Positions 1 through 7,911 of a stretch of DNA of 64,000 bases are shown here, one piece after another. The notes beneath the pieces are model-generated. The model saw nothing but the letters and a program-made list of their open reading frames with translations, searched no databases and had not been told where the DNA came from. A program made the position numbers and the translations under genes. Numbering within the stretch: the stretch's first letter is position 1; the number at the start of each line of letters is the position of its first letter. This DNA is from UBA6168 sp964423205 (GTDB lineage Bacteria > Bacteroidota > Bacteroidia > Chitinophagales > Saprospiraceae), in the NCBI GenBank assembly GCA_964423205.1, contig CAYRDX010000002.1, positions 62,001 to 126,000 of the forward strand. Direction: 5' to 3'.

Positions 1-738
1 CACCATGCCAAAGGTTTTGCCACTGGGGAACCCGGACTTGAAGAAAGTGTAAAGTTCGGAATTGTTGGAGCCATCAATCATCCACAACTTTCATACAGCA
101 AGGTCAATTATTCAAAAGCACCCTGGGCCAATGAGCCTGTGCAGTGCATCAACTATGTTTCCTGCCACGATAATCACACGCTTTACGACCGCATAGTCAA
201 TTCCAATCCCGGCATTACGGAGCCGGAAATAGTCGGATTGATCAAATTCACACAGACTATGGTTTTAACTTCCCAGGGGGTGCCATTTCTTCATGCCGGG
301 GAGGAATTTACCCGGACAAAATTCGGAGTTGAGAATTCATTTGAATCCCCAGATTCCATTAACCAAATCGTCTGGTCAAAGAAGGATGAGCATCTCGAAC
401 TATTCGAGTACCACAAAGCTTTAATTCAACTCCGAAAAAGACATCCCGCATTCAGGATGGGTAGCGCTGAATTGGTTCAAAAACACCTGAAATTCATCGA
501 CTCAGGTAAACCAAACATCATTGCTTATCAGTTGGATGGCAGCGCTGTCGGTGATACCTGGAACAATGTCCTGGTTGTTTTCAACGGCAACAAAGACGTA
601 AAACAACTGACCATTCCGGCAGGTGAATGGAAGGTGGTGTGCGCTGAAGGCAAAATAGACGAAAATGGATTAGGTTCGTTAAACGGACCGGAAGTACCGA
701 TTCGTGGAAATTCTGCTATGATACTCATCCAGGATTAA
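1..738 (+). CDS. pulA: Type I pullulanase (GH13), 3' part
   Basis: The frame is open from the first base, so the gene starts outside the window; the last 245 codons are present. Pullulanase cleaves alpha-1,6 links in pullulan, starch or glycogen. The segment shows GEPGLEESVKFGIVGA, the GH13 stretch NYVSCHDNHTLYDRI (substrate-site HDN, about residues 52-56 of the visible part) and FLHAGEEFTRTKFG, followed by a C-terminal beta domain (VLVVFNGNKDVKQLTIPAG). This order is typical of bacterial type I pullulanases. The catalytic nucleophile and acid lie upstream and cannot be checked. bshB1 follows after 21 bp, probably in the same transcript. No signal peptide can be judged. Confidence 0.88.
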   Translation, partial: HHAKGFATGEPGLEESVKFGIVGAINHPQLSYSKVNYSKAPWANEPVQCINYVSCHDNHTLYDRIVNSNPGITEPEIVGLIKFTQTMVLTSQGVPFLHAGEEFTRTKFGVENSFESPDSINQIVWSKKDEHLELFEYHKALIQLRKRHPAFRMGSAELVQKHLKFIDSGKPNIIAYQLDGSAVGDTWNNVLVVFNGNKDVKQLTIPAGEWKVVCAEGKIDENGLGSLNGPEVPIRGNSAMILIQD

Positions 739-759
739 CAAAATGAAAAACCCAAGCAC

Positions 760-1488
760 ATGAAAGTAGATATTCTTGCTGTAGGTGTTCATCCGGATGA
801 TATTGAACTGGGCTGTGCGGGCACTTTGCTTAAGCATATTGCCTTAGGTAAAACGGTTGGGTTGCTGGACCTTACGAGTGGAGAACTTGGAACCCGTGGC
901 AGTGCTGAATTAAGAGAAAAAGAGGCCGCTGCTTCCGCCCAAAAAATGGGCGCCGCTTTCCGCAAAAATATCGGGCTTCCGGATGGCTTCTTTCAACACG
1001 ACAAAAACAGCCTCATTAAAATCATTGAAGTTATCAGATGGTGCAGACCGGAGATTGTGTTAGCCAATTCACTGGCAGACAGGCATCCCGATCATGGCCG
1101 TGCCGCAAAACTGGTTGCAGAAGCCAGTTATTATTCGGGCTTACTGAAAATTGAAACTTTGAATGAGTTTGGCAAAAATCAGGAAAAATGGCGTCCTGGG
1201 GCTGTGTATCATTACATTCAGGATAAGGATTTTCCACCCGACTTGGTTGTCGATATCAGCGACTTTTTCAATGAGAAAATCGAATTAGTGCAAACATTCA
1301 GCTCACAGTTTTACCAGCAAGGGGTTGAGCAGGAGGCTCACCTAAAAACACCGATATCTGGAAAGTCATTTCTCGATTTTCTTGAAGCAAAAGCACGAAA
1401 CTTTGGCAGACCCATAGGGGTGCAATTTGCAGAGGGATTTGTATGTGACAGGACACCGGGGGTTAGAAACCTCTTTGACTTGCATTGA
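760..1488 (+). CDS. bshB1: Bacillithiol biosynthesis deacetylase BshB1
   Basis: A 242-residue PIG-L/LmbE-family zinc deacetylase. BshB1 removes the acetyl group from GlcNAc-malate in the second step of bacillithiol synthesis in the cytoplasm. The family motif AVGVHPDDIELGC starts at residue 7 (zinc ligands H11, D14) and the second metal/active-site segment ADRHPDHGRAA is at 106-116. The sequence LDLTSGELGTRGSAELREKE is typical of the BshB1 branch rather than of mycothiol or sugar-lipid deacetylases. The length fits the family. No bshA or bshC is in the window, so the specific pathway rests on sequence resemblance. It lies 21 bp behind the pullulanase gene. Confidence 0.9.
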   Translation: MKVDILAVGVHPDDIELGCAGTLLKHIALGKTVGLLDLTSGELGTRGSAELREKEAAASAQKMGAAFRKNIGLPDGFFQHDKNSLIKIIEVIRWCRPEIVLANSLADRHPDHGRAAKLVAEASYYSGLLKIETLNEFGKNQEKWRPGAVYHYIQDKDFPPDLVVDISDFFNEKIELVQTFSSQFYQQGVEQEAHLKTPISGKSFLDFLEAKARNFGRPIGVQFAEGFVCDRTPGVRNLFDLH

Positions 1489-1545
1489 ATAAGTCGATAA
1501 TTGCTATTTTGGCAATCGTGAGTAAAAGCCAAAATGAATTTTGAG

Positions 1546-1624
1546 AAGTGACACCTTTTGTCGTTAAAAAGCACTGGCAATCAGCTTTAGATAGCCGCTT
1601 TTAGCCAACGAAAAGGTGTCACTT
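1546..1624. repeat. REPIN-like inverted repeat upstream of the M20 gene
   Basis: AAGTGACACCTTTT (1546-1559) is repeated exactly inverted as AAAAGGTGTCACTT (1611-1624), 51 bp apart. The inner flanks also pair in part (CGTT...AAAAAGC against GCTTTTAGCCAACG). The same GGTGNCACC palindrome recurs as a tight hairpin at 3143-3169, on the other side of the amidohydrolase gene. Two inverted REP units with a short spacer is the structure called REPIN in other bacteria. It could also fold as a long stem in RNA. Confidence 0.7.
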
Positions 1625-1660
1625 TTATAGTTTGCCAACATAAACAAAACTAATACTGAC

Positions 1661-3130
1661 ATGAAAAAACTTTCCCTGTTGTCCACGCTCTTACTGAGTG
1701 TGTTAGTCCTTACACCTGCCTTGGGGCAAAAGAAAAAGTCTCCACCTGCACCACCAAACCATAAAGAATCCATCATAAAGTCTGTCGAGTCCAGGTCAGC
1801 TGATCTCATAAGAATGAGCGATGAAATATGGGCACTTGCCGAAATTGCCTTTGAAGAACATGAGTCCGCAAAATTGCTGGCCGATTATGCTGAAAAAGAA
1901 GGCTTCAGGGTGCAAAGAGCCGTTGCGGAGATGCCCACCGGTTTTATTGCAGAGTATGGAAATGGAAAACCCATCATCGGAATATTAGGTGAATTTGATG
2001 CCCTGCCAGGCATATCGCAAAAAAAGCAACCAACGAAAGAACCCTATAAGGCTGGTGCTGCGGGGCATGGTTGTGGCCATAATCTTTTCGGTGTTGGCAG
2101 TCTTGCGGCAGCTATAGCTATAAAAGACTTGATGGCAGAAGGGAAACTAACCGGGACTGTTCGTTATTATGGCACCCCTGCTGAGGAAAAGTACTTTGGC
2201 AAACTGTACATGGCGCGTGAAGGAATGTTCGATGACCTCGATGCCTGCCTCGACTGGCACCCGAGTGACGAAATCAAGTCCAATGTGCAGAGTTCATTGG
2301 CCATGGTGGATTTCATTGTTGAATTTTACGGCCAGGCTGCACATGCGTCCGGCGATCCATGGAATGGCAGGTCTGCTGTGGATGGGCTCGAATTATATAC
2401 CACAGGCCTGAATTACATGCGCGAACACATCAAGCCATCTGTTCGGGTGCATTACCATATTCAGCATGGAGGCGATGTAGTGAACGTGGTTCCAGACTAC
2501 GCCAAAGTTTGGGTTCGTATCCGTGATTCTAAGAGAGATGGAATGGAAGCAGTCTGGAAATGGGCCGAGGAAATGGCTGAAGGGGCTGCAAAGATGGCCA
2601 GAGTGGATTACAAGATTTCATTGGTTTCAGGTCTGCATGAGGTTTTAGTGAACCGAACCGGTGGAGCCGTATTGCAAAAGAATCTGGAAGCGCTGGGCCC
2701 CATTACTTACACTGATGATGAAATAGCTTATGCCAAAAAAATTCAGGAGGTAACCGGCAAGCCTCAGGTTGGCCTGGATGGTAAAATCACTCCGCTTGAG
2801 GATACTAAGGAACAATTTGGTGGCGGCTCGACTGATGTCGGCGATGTTAGCTGGTTGGTACCAGAAATCCGCCTGGGAGTTACAACGGCGGCGAAGGATG
2901 CCCCCTGGCACTCATGGGCTACGGTGGCCTGCACAGGGATGTCCATCGGGCATAAAGGCATGATTTACGCTGCAAAAGCTTTGGGGATGACTATGGTAGA
3001 TTTGTACCAAAACCCCAAGATTATAGAGGACATGAAAAAAGAGTTCAAAGAGAAAAAAGGGGATTACCAATATAAACCCATTCTCCCGGAAGGTCCGCCA
3101 CCAATTCCGATGGTTAGGGGCGGGGAGTAA
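1661..3130 (+). CDS. Secreted M20 family amidohydrolase/peptidase (AbgB-like)
   Basis: A 489-residue metal-dependent amidohydrolase of the M20 family, closest in layout to p-aminobenzoyl-glutamate hydrolase subunit B and related amidohydrolases. A signal peptide is evident (MKKLSLLSTLLLSVLVLTPALG, cut before or near QKKK), so it acts outside the cytoplasm. Metal-site motifs are EFDALPG (111-117), GHGCGHNLFG (H136, C138, H140) and GTPAEEK (172-177, catalytic/metal Glu). The dimerisation lid lies in the middle (VDFIVEFYGQAAHASGDPW). GGGSTDVGDVSW follows near residue 390. The true substrate is unknown; aminoacyl-benzoate, N-acyl amino acid and indole-acetyl conjugates are all possible. The gene stands alone between REP-like repeats. 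Confidence 0.85.
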   Translation: MKKLSLLSTLLLSVLVLTPALGQKKKSPPAPPNHKESIIKSVESRSADLIRMSDEIWALAEIAFEEHESAKLLADYAEKEGFRVQRAVAEMPTGFIAEYGNGKPIIGILGEFDALPGISQKKQPTKEPYKAGAAGHGCGHNLFGVGSLAAAIAIKDLMAEGKLTGTVRYYGTPAEEKYFGKLYMAREGMFDDLDACLDWHPSDEIKSNVQSSLAMVDFIVEFYGQAAHASGDPWNGRSAVDGLELYTTGLNYMREHIKPSVRVHYHIQHGGDVVNVVPDYAKVWVRIRDSKRDGMEAVWKWAEEMAEGAAKMARVDYKISLVSGLHEVLVNRTGGAVLQKNLEALGPITYTDDEIAYAKKIQEVTGKPQVGLDGKITPLEDTKEQFGGGSTDVGDVSWLVPEIRLGVTTAAKDAPWHSWATVACTGMSIGHKGMIYAAKALGMTMVDLYQNPKIIEDMKKEFKEKKGDYQYKPILPEGPPPIPMVRGGE

Positions 3131-3142
3131 AAAGAGAGAAAA

Positions 3143-3169
3143 GGTGACACCTTTTTGAAAGGTGTCACC
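3143..3169. repeat. REP-like perfect hairpin (possible terminator)
   Basis: GGTGACACCTTT (3143-3154), loop TTG, AAAGGTGTCACC (3158-3169): a perfect 12 bp inverted repeat that starts 12 bp after the amidohydrolase stop codon. It shares the GTGACACCTTT unit with the inverted repeat at 1546-1624. There is no clear T-run after it on the plus strand. It lies between two convergent genes and could stop transcripts or protect 3' ends. Confidence 0.75.
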
Positions 3170-3182
3170 TCTGTCGATTATT

Positions 3183-3290
3183 TCATTCAACAGCACATTT
3201 ACCCAGCCAGAGAAAAATGAAAATCCACACTATTCCTTTGAGTGTGAAGAAAATAAAGCCAGCTACACCAATTCTTTTCAGCCAGGTCAT
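3183..3290 (-). CDS. 35-residue membrane microprotein
   Basis: A short frame reads MTWLKRIGVAGFIFFTLKGI followed by VWIFIFLWLGKCAVE and a stop. It has a positively charged amphipathic start and a hydrophobic stretch, and looks like the small WLKRIG...FFxxKG proteins found in many Bacteroidota genomes. The start at 3290 is supported by a full AAGGAGG seven bases upstream (plus-strand CCTCCTT at 3298-3304), which is striking in a group that rarely uses such sites. An in-frame ATG 13 codons upstream is possible but lies before that site. It follows the carboxyltransferase stop by 54 bp on the same strand, so it is probably co-transcribed. Function unknown. Confidence 0.7.
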   Translation of the reverse strand: MTWLKRIGVAGFIFFTLKGIVWIFIFLWLGKCAVE

Positions 3291-3344
3291 GAATTTTCCT
3301 CCTTTTTTGCTGTTTTCTTCTGTCTGCATTCTAAAATCCTGAAT

Positions 3345-4970
3345 TTAAACCTGAATTACTCCGACATTAAACGGTTGAACCGGCGAATGGTTGGCCATTG
3401 CTATTCCGGTTGATATCCATTTTCTGGTATCCAGCGGGTCGATTATAGCATCCACCCATAGTCTGGCCGCAGCGTAGTAAGGTGTTGTTTGGTTGTCGTA
3501 TTTGTTTTTGATGTGTTCAAACAGGTGTTTCTTGTCCTCCGCAGAAAGCTCCGATTCCTTTTCTTTCATTGCTGCCATCTGTATCTGCAGCAAAGTCTTG
3601 GCAGCCTGCGCTCCACCCATAACCGCTATTTTGGCAGTTGGCCATGCGAGTATCAATCTTGGGTCATAAGCTTTTCCACACATGGCATAATTGCCGGCAC
3701 CGTAAGAATTGCCAATTACTATGCTGAATTTAGGTACGGTGGAGTTGGCCACTGCATTCACCATTTTTGCACCATCTTTGATGATGCCTCCATGTTCCGA
3801 CCTTGTACCGACCATAAAACCCGTGACGTCGTGGAGGAATAAAAGCGGAATTTTCTTCTGGTTGCAATTCAGGATGAACCGGGTAGCCTTGTCAGCAGAA
3901 TCGGAGTAAATTACTCCTCCAAACTGCATTTCTCCGTTGGCTGCTTTCACGACCTGCCTGTTGTTGGCAACAATTCCAACAGCCCATCCATCTATTCGGG
4001 CATAAGCACAGACGATGGTTTTTCCGTACTCCTCTTTATAAAAAACGAGGTCGGAATCGTCCACCAGCCGTTTGAGTATTTCAACAACATCGTAAGGCTT
4101 GCCAGAGTCATGAGGTAGTATCTGATAAATTTCTTTCTCGGTCAGTTTGGGAGGTTTGGCAGCAGTCCTGTCAAATCCGGCTTTGTCAAAGGAACCGTAT
4201 TTGCTAATCAGTTTGCGAATGGTATCCAGGCATTCTTTATCATCTATCATTTTATAATCACAGATGCCTGAGATTTCCGTTGTCGTAACAGCACCTCCAA
4301 GAGTTTCCTGATCCACCTCTTCTCCAATGGCCGCTTTCACCAAATAGGGCCCGGCAAGGAAAATACTCCCGGTACCTTCCACTATCAATGCTTCATCGGA
4401 CATAATAGGCAGATAAGCCCCTCCAGCCACACAGCTGCCCATTATGGCGGCTATCTGTGGTATTCCAGCAGCCGACATCTGCGCATTGTTTCTGAATATT
4501 CGGCCAAAATGTTCTTTATCAGGGAAAATTTCATCCTGCATTGGCAAGAAAACACCAGCACTATCGACGAGATATACGATGGGAATACGATTTTCCAGAG
4601 CTATCTCCTGGGCTCTAAGGTTTTTTTTACCAGTAACCGGAAACCATGCACCCGCTTTAACGGTAGCGTCATTGGCGACTATGATGCAGAGTCGGCCACT
4701 GATGTAACCTAACCCAACCACCACACCTCCAGCGGGGCAACCTCCATATTCCTCGTACATTTCAAAACCTGCAAATGCACCAATTTCCATCCAGTCAGTT
4801 TCAGGGTCTACCAGATAATTGATTCTTTCCCGGGCTGACATTTTACCCTGTGACTGAAGTTTTTCAATTTTTTTTGCTCCACCACCTAATCTGATTTTGA
4901 TGAGCCTGTGCTTCATCTTTGAAATCATCATTTTGATGGAATCCTCATTTTTGTTCTTTTCAATATCCAT
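3345..4970 (-). CDS. Acyl-CoA carboxylase carboxyltransferase subunit (MCC-beta-like)
   Basis: A 541-residue carboxyltransferase with two crotonase-fold halves. It would transfer CO2 from carboxybiotin to an acyl-CoA. The N-half carries RINYLVDPETDWMEIGAF and GGVVVGLGYISGRLCIIVAN, with DATVKAGAWFPVTGKKNLRA; DEIFPDKEHFGRIFRNN and GSCVAGGAYLPIMSDE follow. These segments resemble the beta subunit of methylcrotonyl-CoA carboxylase more than propionyl-CoA carboxylase. The C-half has HDVTGFMVGTRSEHGGII and GAGNYAMCGKAYDPRLILAW. The biotin carboxylase/carrier subunit is not in the window, so the acyl-CoA (methylcrotonyl, geranyl or other) cannot be fixed. The start ATG at 4970 matches the family start. 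Confidence 0.85.
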   Translation of the reverse strand: MDIEKNKNEDSIKMMISKMKHRLIKIRLGGGAKKIEKLQSQGKMSARERINYLVDPETDWMEIGAFAGFEMYEEYGGCPAGGVVVGLGYISGRLCIIVANDATVKAGAWFPVTGKKNLRAQEIALENRIPIVYLVDSAGVFLPMQDEIFPDKEHFGRIFRNNAQMSAAGIPQIAAIMGSCVAGGAYLPIMSDEALIVEGTGSIFLAGPYLVKAAIGEEVDQETLGGAVTTTEISGICDYKMIDDKECLDTIRKLISKYGSFDKAGFDRTAAKPPKLTEKEIYQILPHDSGKPYDVVEILKRLVDDSDLVFYKEEYGKTIVCAYARIDGWAVGIVANNRQVVKAANGEMQFGGVIYSDSADKATRFILNCNQKKIPLLFLHDVTGFMVGTRSEHGGIIKDGAKMVNAVANSTVPKFSIVIGNSYGAGNYAMCGKAYDPRLILAWPTAKIAVMGGAQAAKTLLQIQMAAMKEKESELSAEDKKHLFEHIKNKYDNQTTPYYAAARLWVDAIIDPLDTRKWISTGIAMANHSPVQPFNVGVIQV

Positions 4971-5226
4971 GTTCGCTGGTGTCCAACAGGGTGAATAATC
5001 AGGTGCTTATTTTGGTTAATAAACGTGTAAAGAAAGTAAAATGGCTTTACATGGCCAAGGAGTAAAATAGAATGGCCCACCAGAATAATAACCTGACGGG
5101 CCCATAATGCCTTATGTTTTGATTAATGGTTTGACCAGATACTGATGATTTCAGGCAGTAAGTTTGCAATTCGCTGAACGGTAGTTGTTTACTGTTCTTT
5201 TGCACATTGCTGCACTAATCGTCCAT

Positions 5227-6666
5227 TTATTTTACCTGAAAAGTATAATAAAAGTCACCTTCATACTCCTCGTATATTCCTTCAATAAAGACATCAAAAC
5301 CCTTTTTGCGGTAAATTAAATCCATTACCTCTTTTACAGAAGCGACTTTCACGTTGTCTACCCGTGTTATGATAAAACCTGCTTCCATTTGTGTCTGACT
5401 AACAGGGCTGTTCGGCTCTACTTTGGCTACATATGCCCCTAAAACTCTCATCCTTCTTCTTTCATCAGTGGACAGTTCACGCAAATGCAAGCCCAAATCT
5501 TTTGCCAAGGTTTCACCTTCATTGCTGACTGTGTATCCCCGCGACTGTTGTTTATCCTTGAGATCTATATAAGCTATCTGACTTTTGCCAGACCTGTAAT
5601 ACTGTACTTTAATTCTCATACCCGGTCTCAGCCGACCCACATATTCCTGTAACTGAGGGACCGTATTAATTTTTACTCCATCAATGGAGGTTATGACGTC
5701 CCCGCTCTTTAAACCTGCATCAGCAGCTCCGCCGTTTGTCGTTACAGCGTTTATCAATACACCTTCCACTGAAGGTAATCCGGCTTCTGCGGCTATTTTT
5801 CCGTTAACTGGTCCGATTCTTACACCCATTAAGCCACGTTTCACTTCTCCAAATTCCCGCAGGTCTTTAATGACCTTTCTGACCAGATTGGCTGGAATGG
5901 CAAAAGAATAACCTTCGTACCTTCCAGAACGGGTCATGATAGCGGTATTGATTCCAACGAGGTCACCGTTTGTATTTACAAGTGCACCGCCACTATTGCC
6001 AGGATTAACAGCCGCATCAGTCTGGATAAAGGATTCAATGCTGTATTCGCCTTCCAGCACATCTATGCTCCTTCCCAAAGCACTGACTATTCCTGCAGTC
6101 ACGGTTGAAGAAAGATTAAAGGGATTGCCAACGGCAAGGACCCATTCTCCCACACGCAATGAGTCAGAATTACCAAACTGCAGATAAGGTAGCCCCGTCT
6201 CCTCAATTTTTAGCAGGGCTATATCTGTCGAAACATCTGCAGCTATAAGTGTTGCCCGGTATTCGCGACGGTCGTTCAACGTTACTTCAAATTTATCTCC
6301 CTCTTCTATGACATGGTTATTTGTGACGATAAACCCATCTGTACTTACAATGACTCCCGAACCATTAGCTGAAACATAAGATCCACCGCCCCACCAGTTG
6401 TGGTTTGCCTGACTGGTTGTGCGAATATTCACAACAGCAGGGGTGACTATCTGGGCTGAAGCAATAAAATCGGTTGGTGCCGACGACAAATAGGGCTTTT
6501 TCAGGTATCCTGAAACAAAGTTGTTGTCATTATTCCTGATGGTTCTCGACAGCAAAGGGTCCTGGTAAACAATTACCTTTTGAGGTGCTTCCACAATCCT
6601 GTAAATACCGACCGCCAGGCAAGCAGAAATCACGGATGCGGTGAGTATTGTCCACAAATTCTTCAT
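5227..6666 (-). CDS. htrA: HtrA/DegP-family serine protease with two PDZ domains
   Basis: A 479-residue periplasmic quality-control protease/chaperone. The N-terminus has one membrane segment or uncleaved signal (TILTASVISACLAVGIY). The trypsin-like domain shows the triad H118 (IVTNNHVIE), D148 (ADVSTDIALL) and S225 (NPGNSGGALV). Two PDZ domains follow (about 295-385, with GGAADAGLKSGDVITSIDG, and 395-479, with ANSPVSQTQMEAGFIITRVD). Architecture and length match DegP/DegQ. The start codon lies 11 bp from copy A of the dispersed promoter-like repeat, whose TATTTTTG box points at this gene. It is divergent from dapF. Confidence 0.92.
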   Translation of the reverse strand: MKNLWTILTASVISACLAVGIYRIVEAPQKVIVYQDPLLSRTIRNNDNNFVSGYLKKPYLSSAPTDFIASAQIVTPAVVNIRTTSQANHNWWGGGSYVSANGSGVIVSTDGFIVTNNHVIEEGDKFEVTLNDRREYRATLIAADVSTDIALLKIEETGLPYLQFGNSDSLRVGEWVLAVGNPFNLSSTVTAGIVSALGRSIDVLEGEYSIESFIQTDAAVNPGNSGGALVNTNGDLVGINTAIMTRSGRYEGYSFAIPANLVRKVIKDLREFGEVKRGLMGVRIGPVNGKIAAEAGLPSVEGVLINAVTTNGGAADAGLKSGDVITSIDGVKINTVPQLQEYVGRLRPGMRIKVQYYRSGKSQIAYIDLKDKQQSRGYTVSNEGETLAKDLGLHLRELSTDERRRMRVLGAYVAKVEPNSPVSQTQMEAGFIITRVDNVKVASVKEVMDLIYRKKGFDVFIEGIYEEYEGDFYYTFQVK

Positions 6667-6688
6667 GTCACAATGTTTAGTAATGAGT

Positions 6689-6696
6689 CAAAAATA
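6689..6696 (-). promoter_or_regulatory. -7 box TATTTTTG inside repeat copy A, facing htrA
   Basis: The plus strand reads CAAAAATA, that is TATTTTTG on the minus strand, an exact match to the Bacteroidota TAnnTTTG box. The transcript would start near 6682, giving htrA a leader of about 16 nt. No good TTTG box is seen 19-21 bp upstream; the core has GGTTA there. Confidence 0.55.
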
Positions 6697-6733
6697 AAGT
6701 TGCCAAATTGTTTTCTTAACCACTTGAAAATCA

Positions 6734-6768
6734 GTTGGCGGTTGGCGGTTGGCAGTTGGCAGTTGGCA
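6734..6768. repeat. Tandem heptamer array GTTGGCR x5
   Basis: Five direct 7-mers (GTTGGCG twice, GTTGGCA three times), starting within the last bases of the repeat core of copy A. Confidence 0.9.
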
Positions 6769-6789
6769 GTTAGTTGCTGGAGCTTGATT

Positions 6790-6824
6790 AATTTCCAATT
6801 TCCAATTTCCAATTTCCAATTTCC
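6790..6824. repeat. Tandem heptamer array AATTTCC x5
   Basis: Five perfect head-to-tail AATTTCC units, then a T-rich stretch leading into the shared GCCTTTTTACTTT end. A second, unrelated heptamer in the same element copy. Confidence 0.92.
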
Positions 6825-6848
6825 TTTTTCCTTTTGCCTTTTTACTTT

Positions 6849-7070
6849 GGGGCTACCCGCAAAGTGGGTTTTTAATTTGAAAAGGTCAACCTTAAAATCC
6901 CGTTTTCGCCGGACTTTAAAAAATTTTCCCTGGCGGGAAAGTTATGGAGGGTCATTTTTTCACTGCAATCTGTATGCCGCTAATAGTGAATGCTGTAGAT
7001 GATAATATGTGTCTTACGAGTTGTTAAACTTCGGAAGATGAGATTGGACTGTTTGTTTTACATCCTTCTT
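6849..7070. other. Non-coding spacer before dapF
   Basis: Between the end of repeat copy A and the dapF promoter I find no convincing reading frame. A short hairpin ACCCGC-AAA-GTGGGT followed by TTTT lies just after the repeat (about 6854-6872) and could be a weak plus-strand terminator. The rest shows nothing recognisable. Confidence 0.5.
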
Positions 7071-7078
7071 TATATTTG
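7071..7078 (+). promoter_or_regulatory. -7 box TATATTTG upstream of dapF
   Basis: An exact TAnnTTTG match 30 bp before the dapF ATG. A TTTG at 7052-7055 is only 15 bp upstream, shorter than the usual 19-21. Its position argues against an upstream TTG (7076) as start codon, because that codon would lie inside the promoter. Confidence 0.55.
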
Positions 7079-7108
7079 AGTCAAATTTGGATAACTACTT
7101 TTCTAACT

Positions 7109-7903
7109 ATGAAAATACCGTTTTATAAATACCAGGGTACCGGGAATGATTTTATCATCATCGACAACCGGGGAACCGGATATCTGACGAGGAGAAATTC
7201 TGACATCATCCGGTGGATGTGCAACCGCCGTTTTGGCATCGGAGGAGATGGCCTGATTTTACTTCAGGAAAAGCATGGGTTTGATTTTGAAATGGTTTAT
7301 TTCAACTCAGACGGAAAAGAGGGCTCCATGTGTGGTAATGGTGGCAGATGTATCACTTCTCTTGCCTGTCACCTGGGATTAGTGAAAGATAGTTGCACTT
7401 TCCTGGCCATTGATGGTCCACATCAGGCAAAGATTATCAGAGAGGATTGGATTGAGTTGAAAATGTCGGATGTAACAGAGATAGAGAAAGGCCAGGATTA
7501 CTTTGTCCTGGATACCGGTTCGCCACATTATGTCATTTTTGTTGAAGACCTCAATGACATTAACGTGGTGGAAAGTGGACAGGTTATCAGATATTCCGAT
7601 AGGTTTCGTGAAAAGGGTATCAATGTAAACTTTGTGGAGAGAAACAATTTCTATCTCCAGGTTGCCACCTATGAACGTGGAGTGGAGGATGAAACGCTAT
7701 CCTGCGGCACCGGGGTTACTGCTGCGGCAATTTCCTCTTTTTATAAAAATAAATTACCATTGGCTGCCACGGAAATCTACATCGGTACTATGGGTGGAGA
7801 TTTACAGGTGAAATTTGTTCCGGAGCCTGATGGGGCTTTCAGGCAGGTCTGGCTTTGTGGTCCGGCAGTTCAGGTATTTGCTGGCGAGTATATGGTTGGG
7901 TGA
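7109..7903 (+). CDS. dapF: Diaminopimelate epimerase
   Basis: A 264-residue enzyme that interconverts LL- and meso-diaminopimelate for lysine and peptidoglycan synthesis. I use the ATG at 7109 because MKIPFYKYQGTGNDFIIID is the standard family start and lies behind the TATATTTG box. The two catalytic cysteines sit in GSMCGNGGRC (first half) and TLSCGTGVTAAA (second half), and FGIGGDGLILL is the conserved nucleotide-free loop of the fold. It is convergent with the TPR gene, with 8 bp between stop codons. Confidence 0.95.
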   Translation: MKIPFYKYQGTGNDFIIIDNRGTGYLTRRNSDIIRWMCNRRFGIGGDGLILLQEKHGFDFEMVYFNSDGKEGSMCGNGGRCITSLACHLGLVKDSCTFLAIDGPHQAKIIREDWIELKMSDVTEIEKGQDYFVLDTGSPHYVIFVEDLNDINVVESGQVIRYSDRFREKGINVNFVERNNFYLQVATYERGVEDETLSCGTGVTAAAISSFYKNKLPLAATEIYIGTMGGDLQVKFVPEPDGAFRQVWLCGPAVQVFAGEYMVG

Positions 7904-7911
7904 GTTATGTT

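Larger units (their letters stand above)
6677..6848 (-). repeat. Dispersed intergenic element, copy A (heptamer type)
   Basis: Copy A of a four-member family. The 62 bp core (6677-6738) begins TTAGTAATGAGTCAAAAATA on the plus strand and ends at CAGTTGG. It is followed by five GTTGGCR heptamers, five AATTTCC heptamers and the shared end GCCTTTTTACTTT (6836-6848). Strand is given in the sense in which the core reads as a promoter, towards htrA. Other copies are at 10574-10715, 29590-29721 and 53831-53927. Confidence 0.9.

Noticed and set aside
6734..6824. Tandem short repeats that could be taken for a CRISPR array
   Set aside because: Units are 7 bp with no spacers, and no cas genes are near.
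6580..7002. 140-codon plus-strand frame across htrA's start and repeat copy A
   Set aside because: It is antisense to htrA and then translates the repeat and heptamers; the same peptide KLPNCFLNHLKISW appears from copy C, showing it is repeat-derived.
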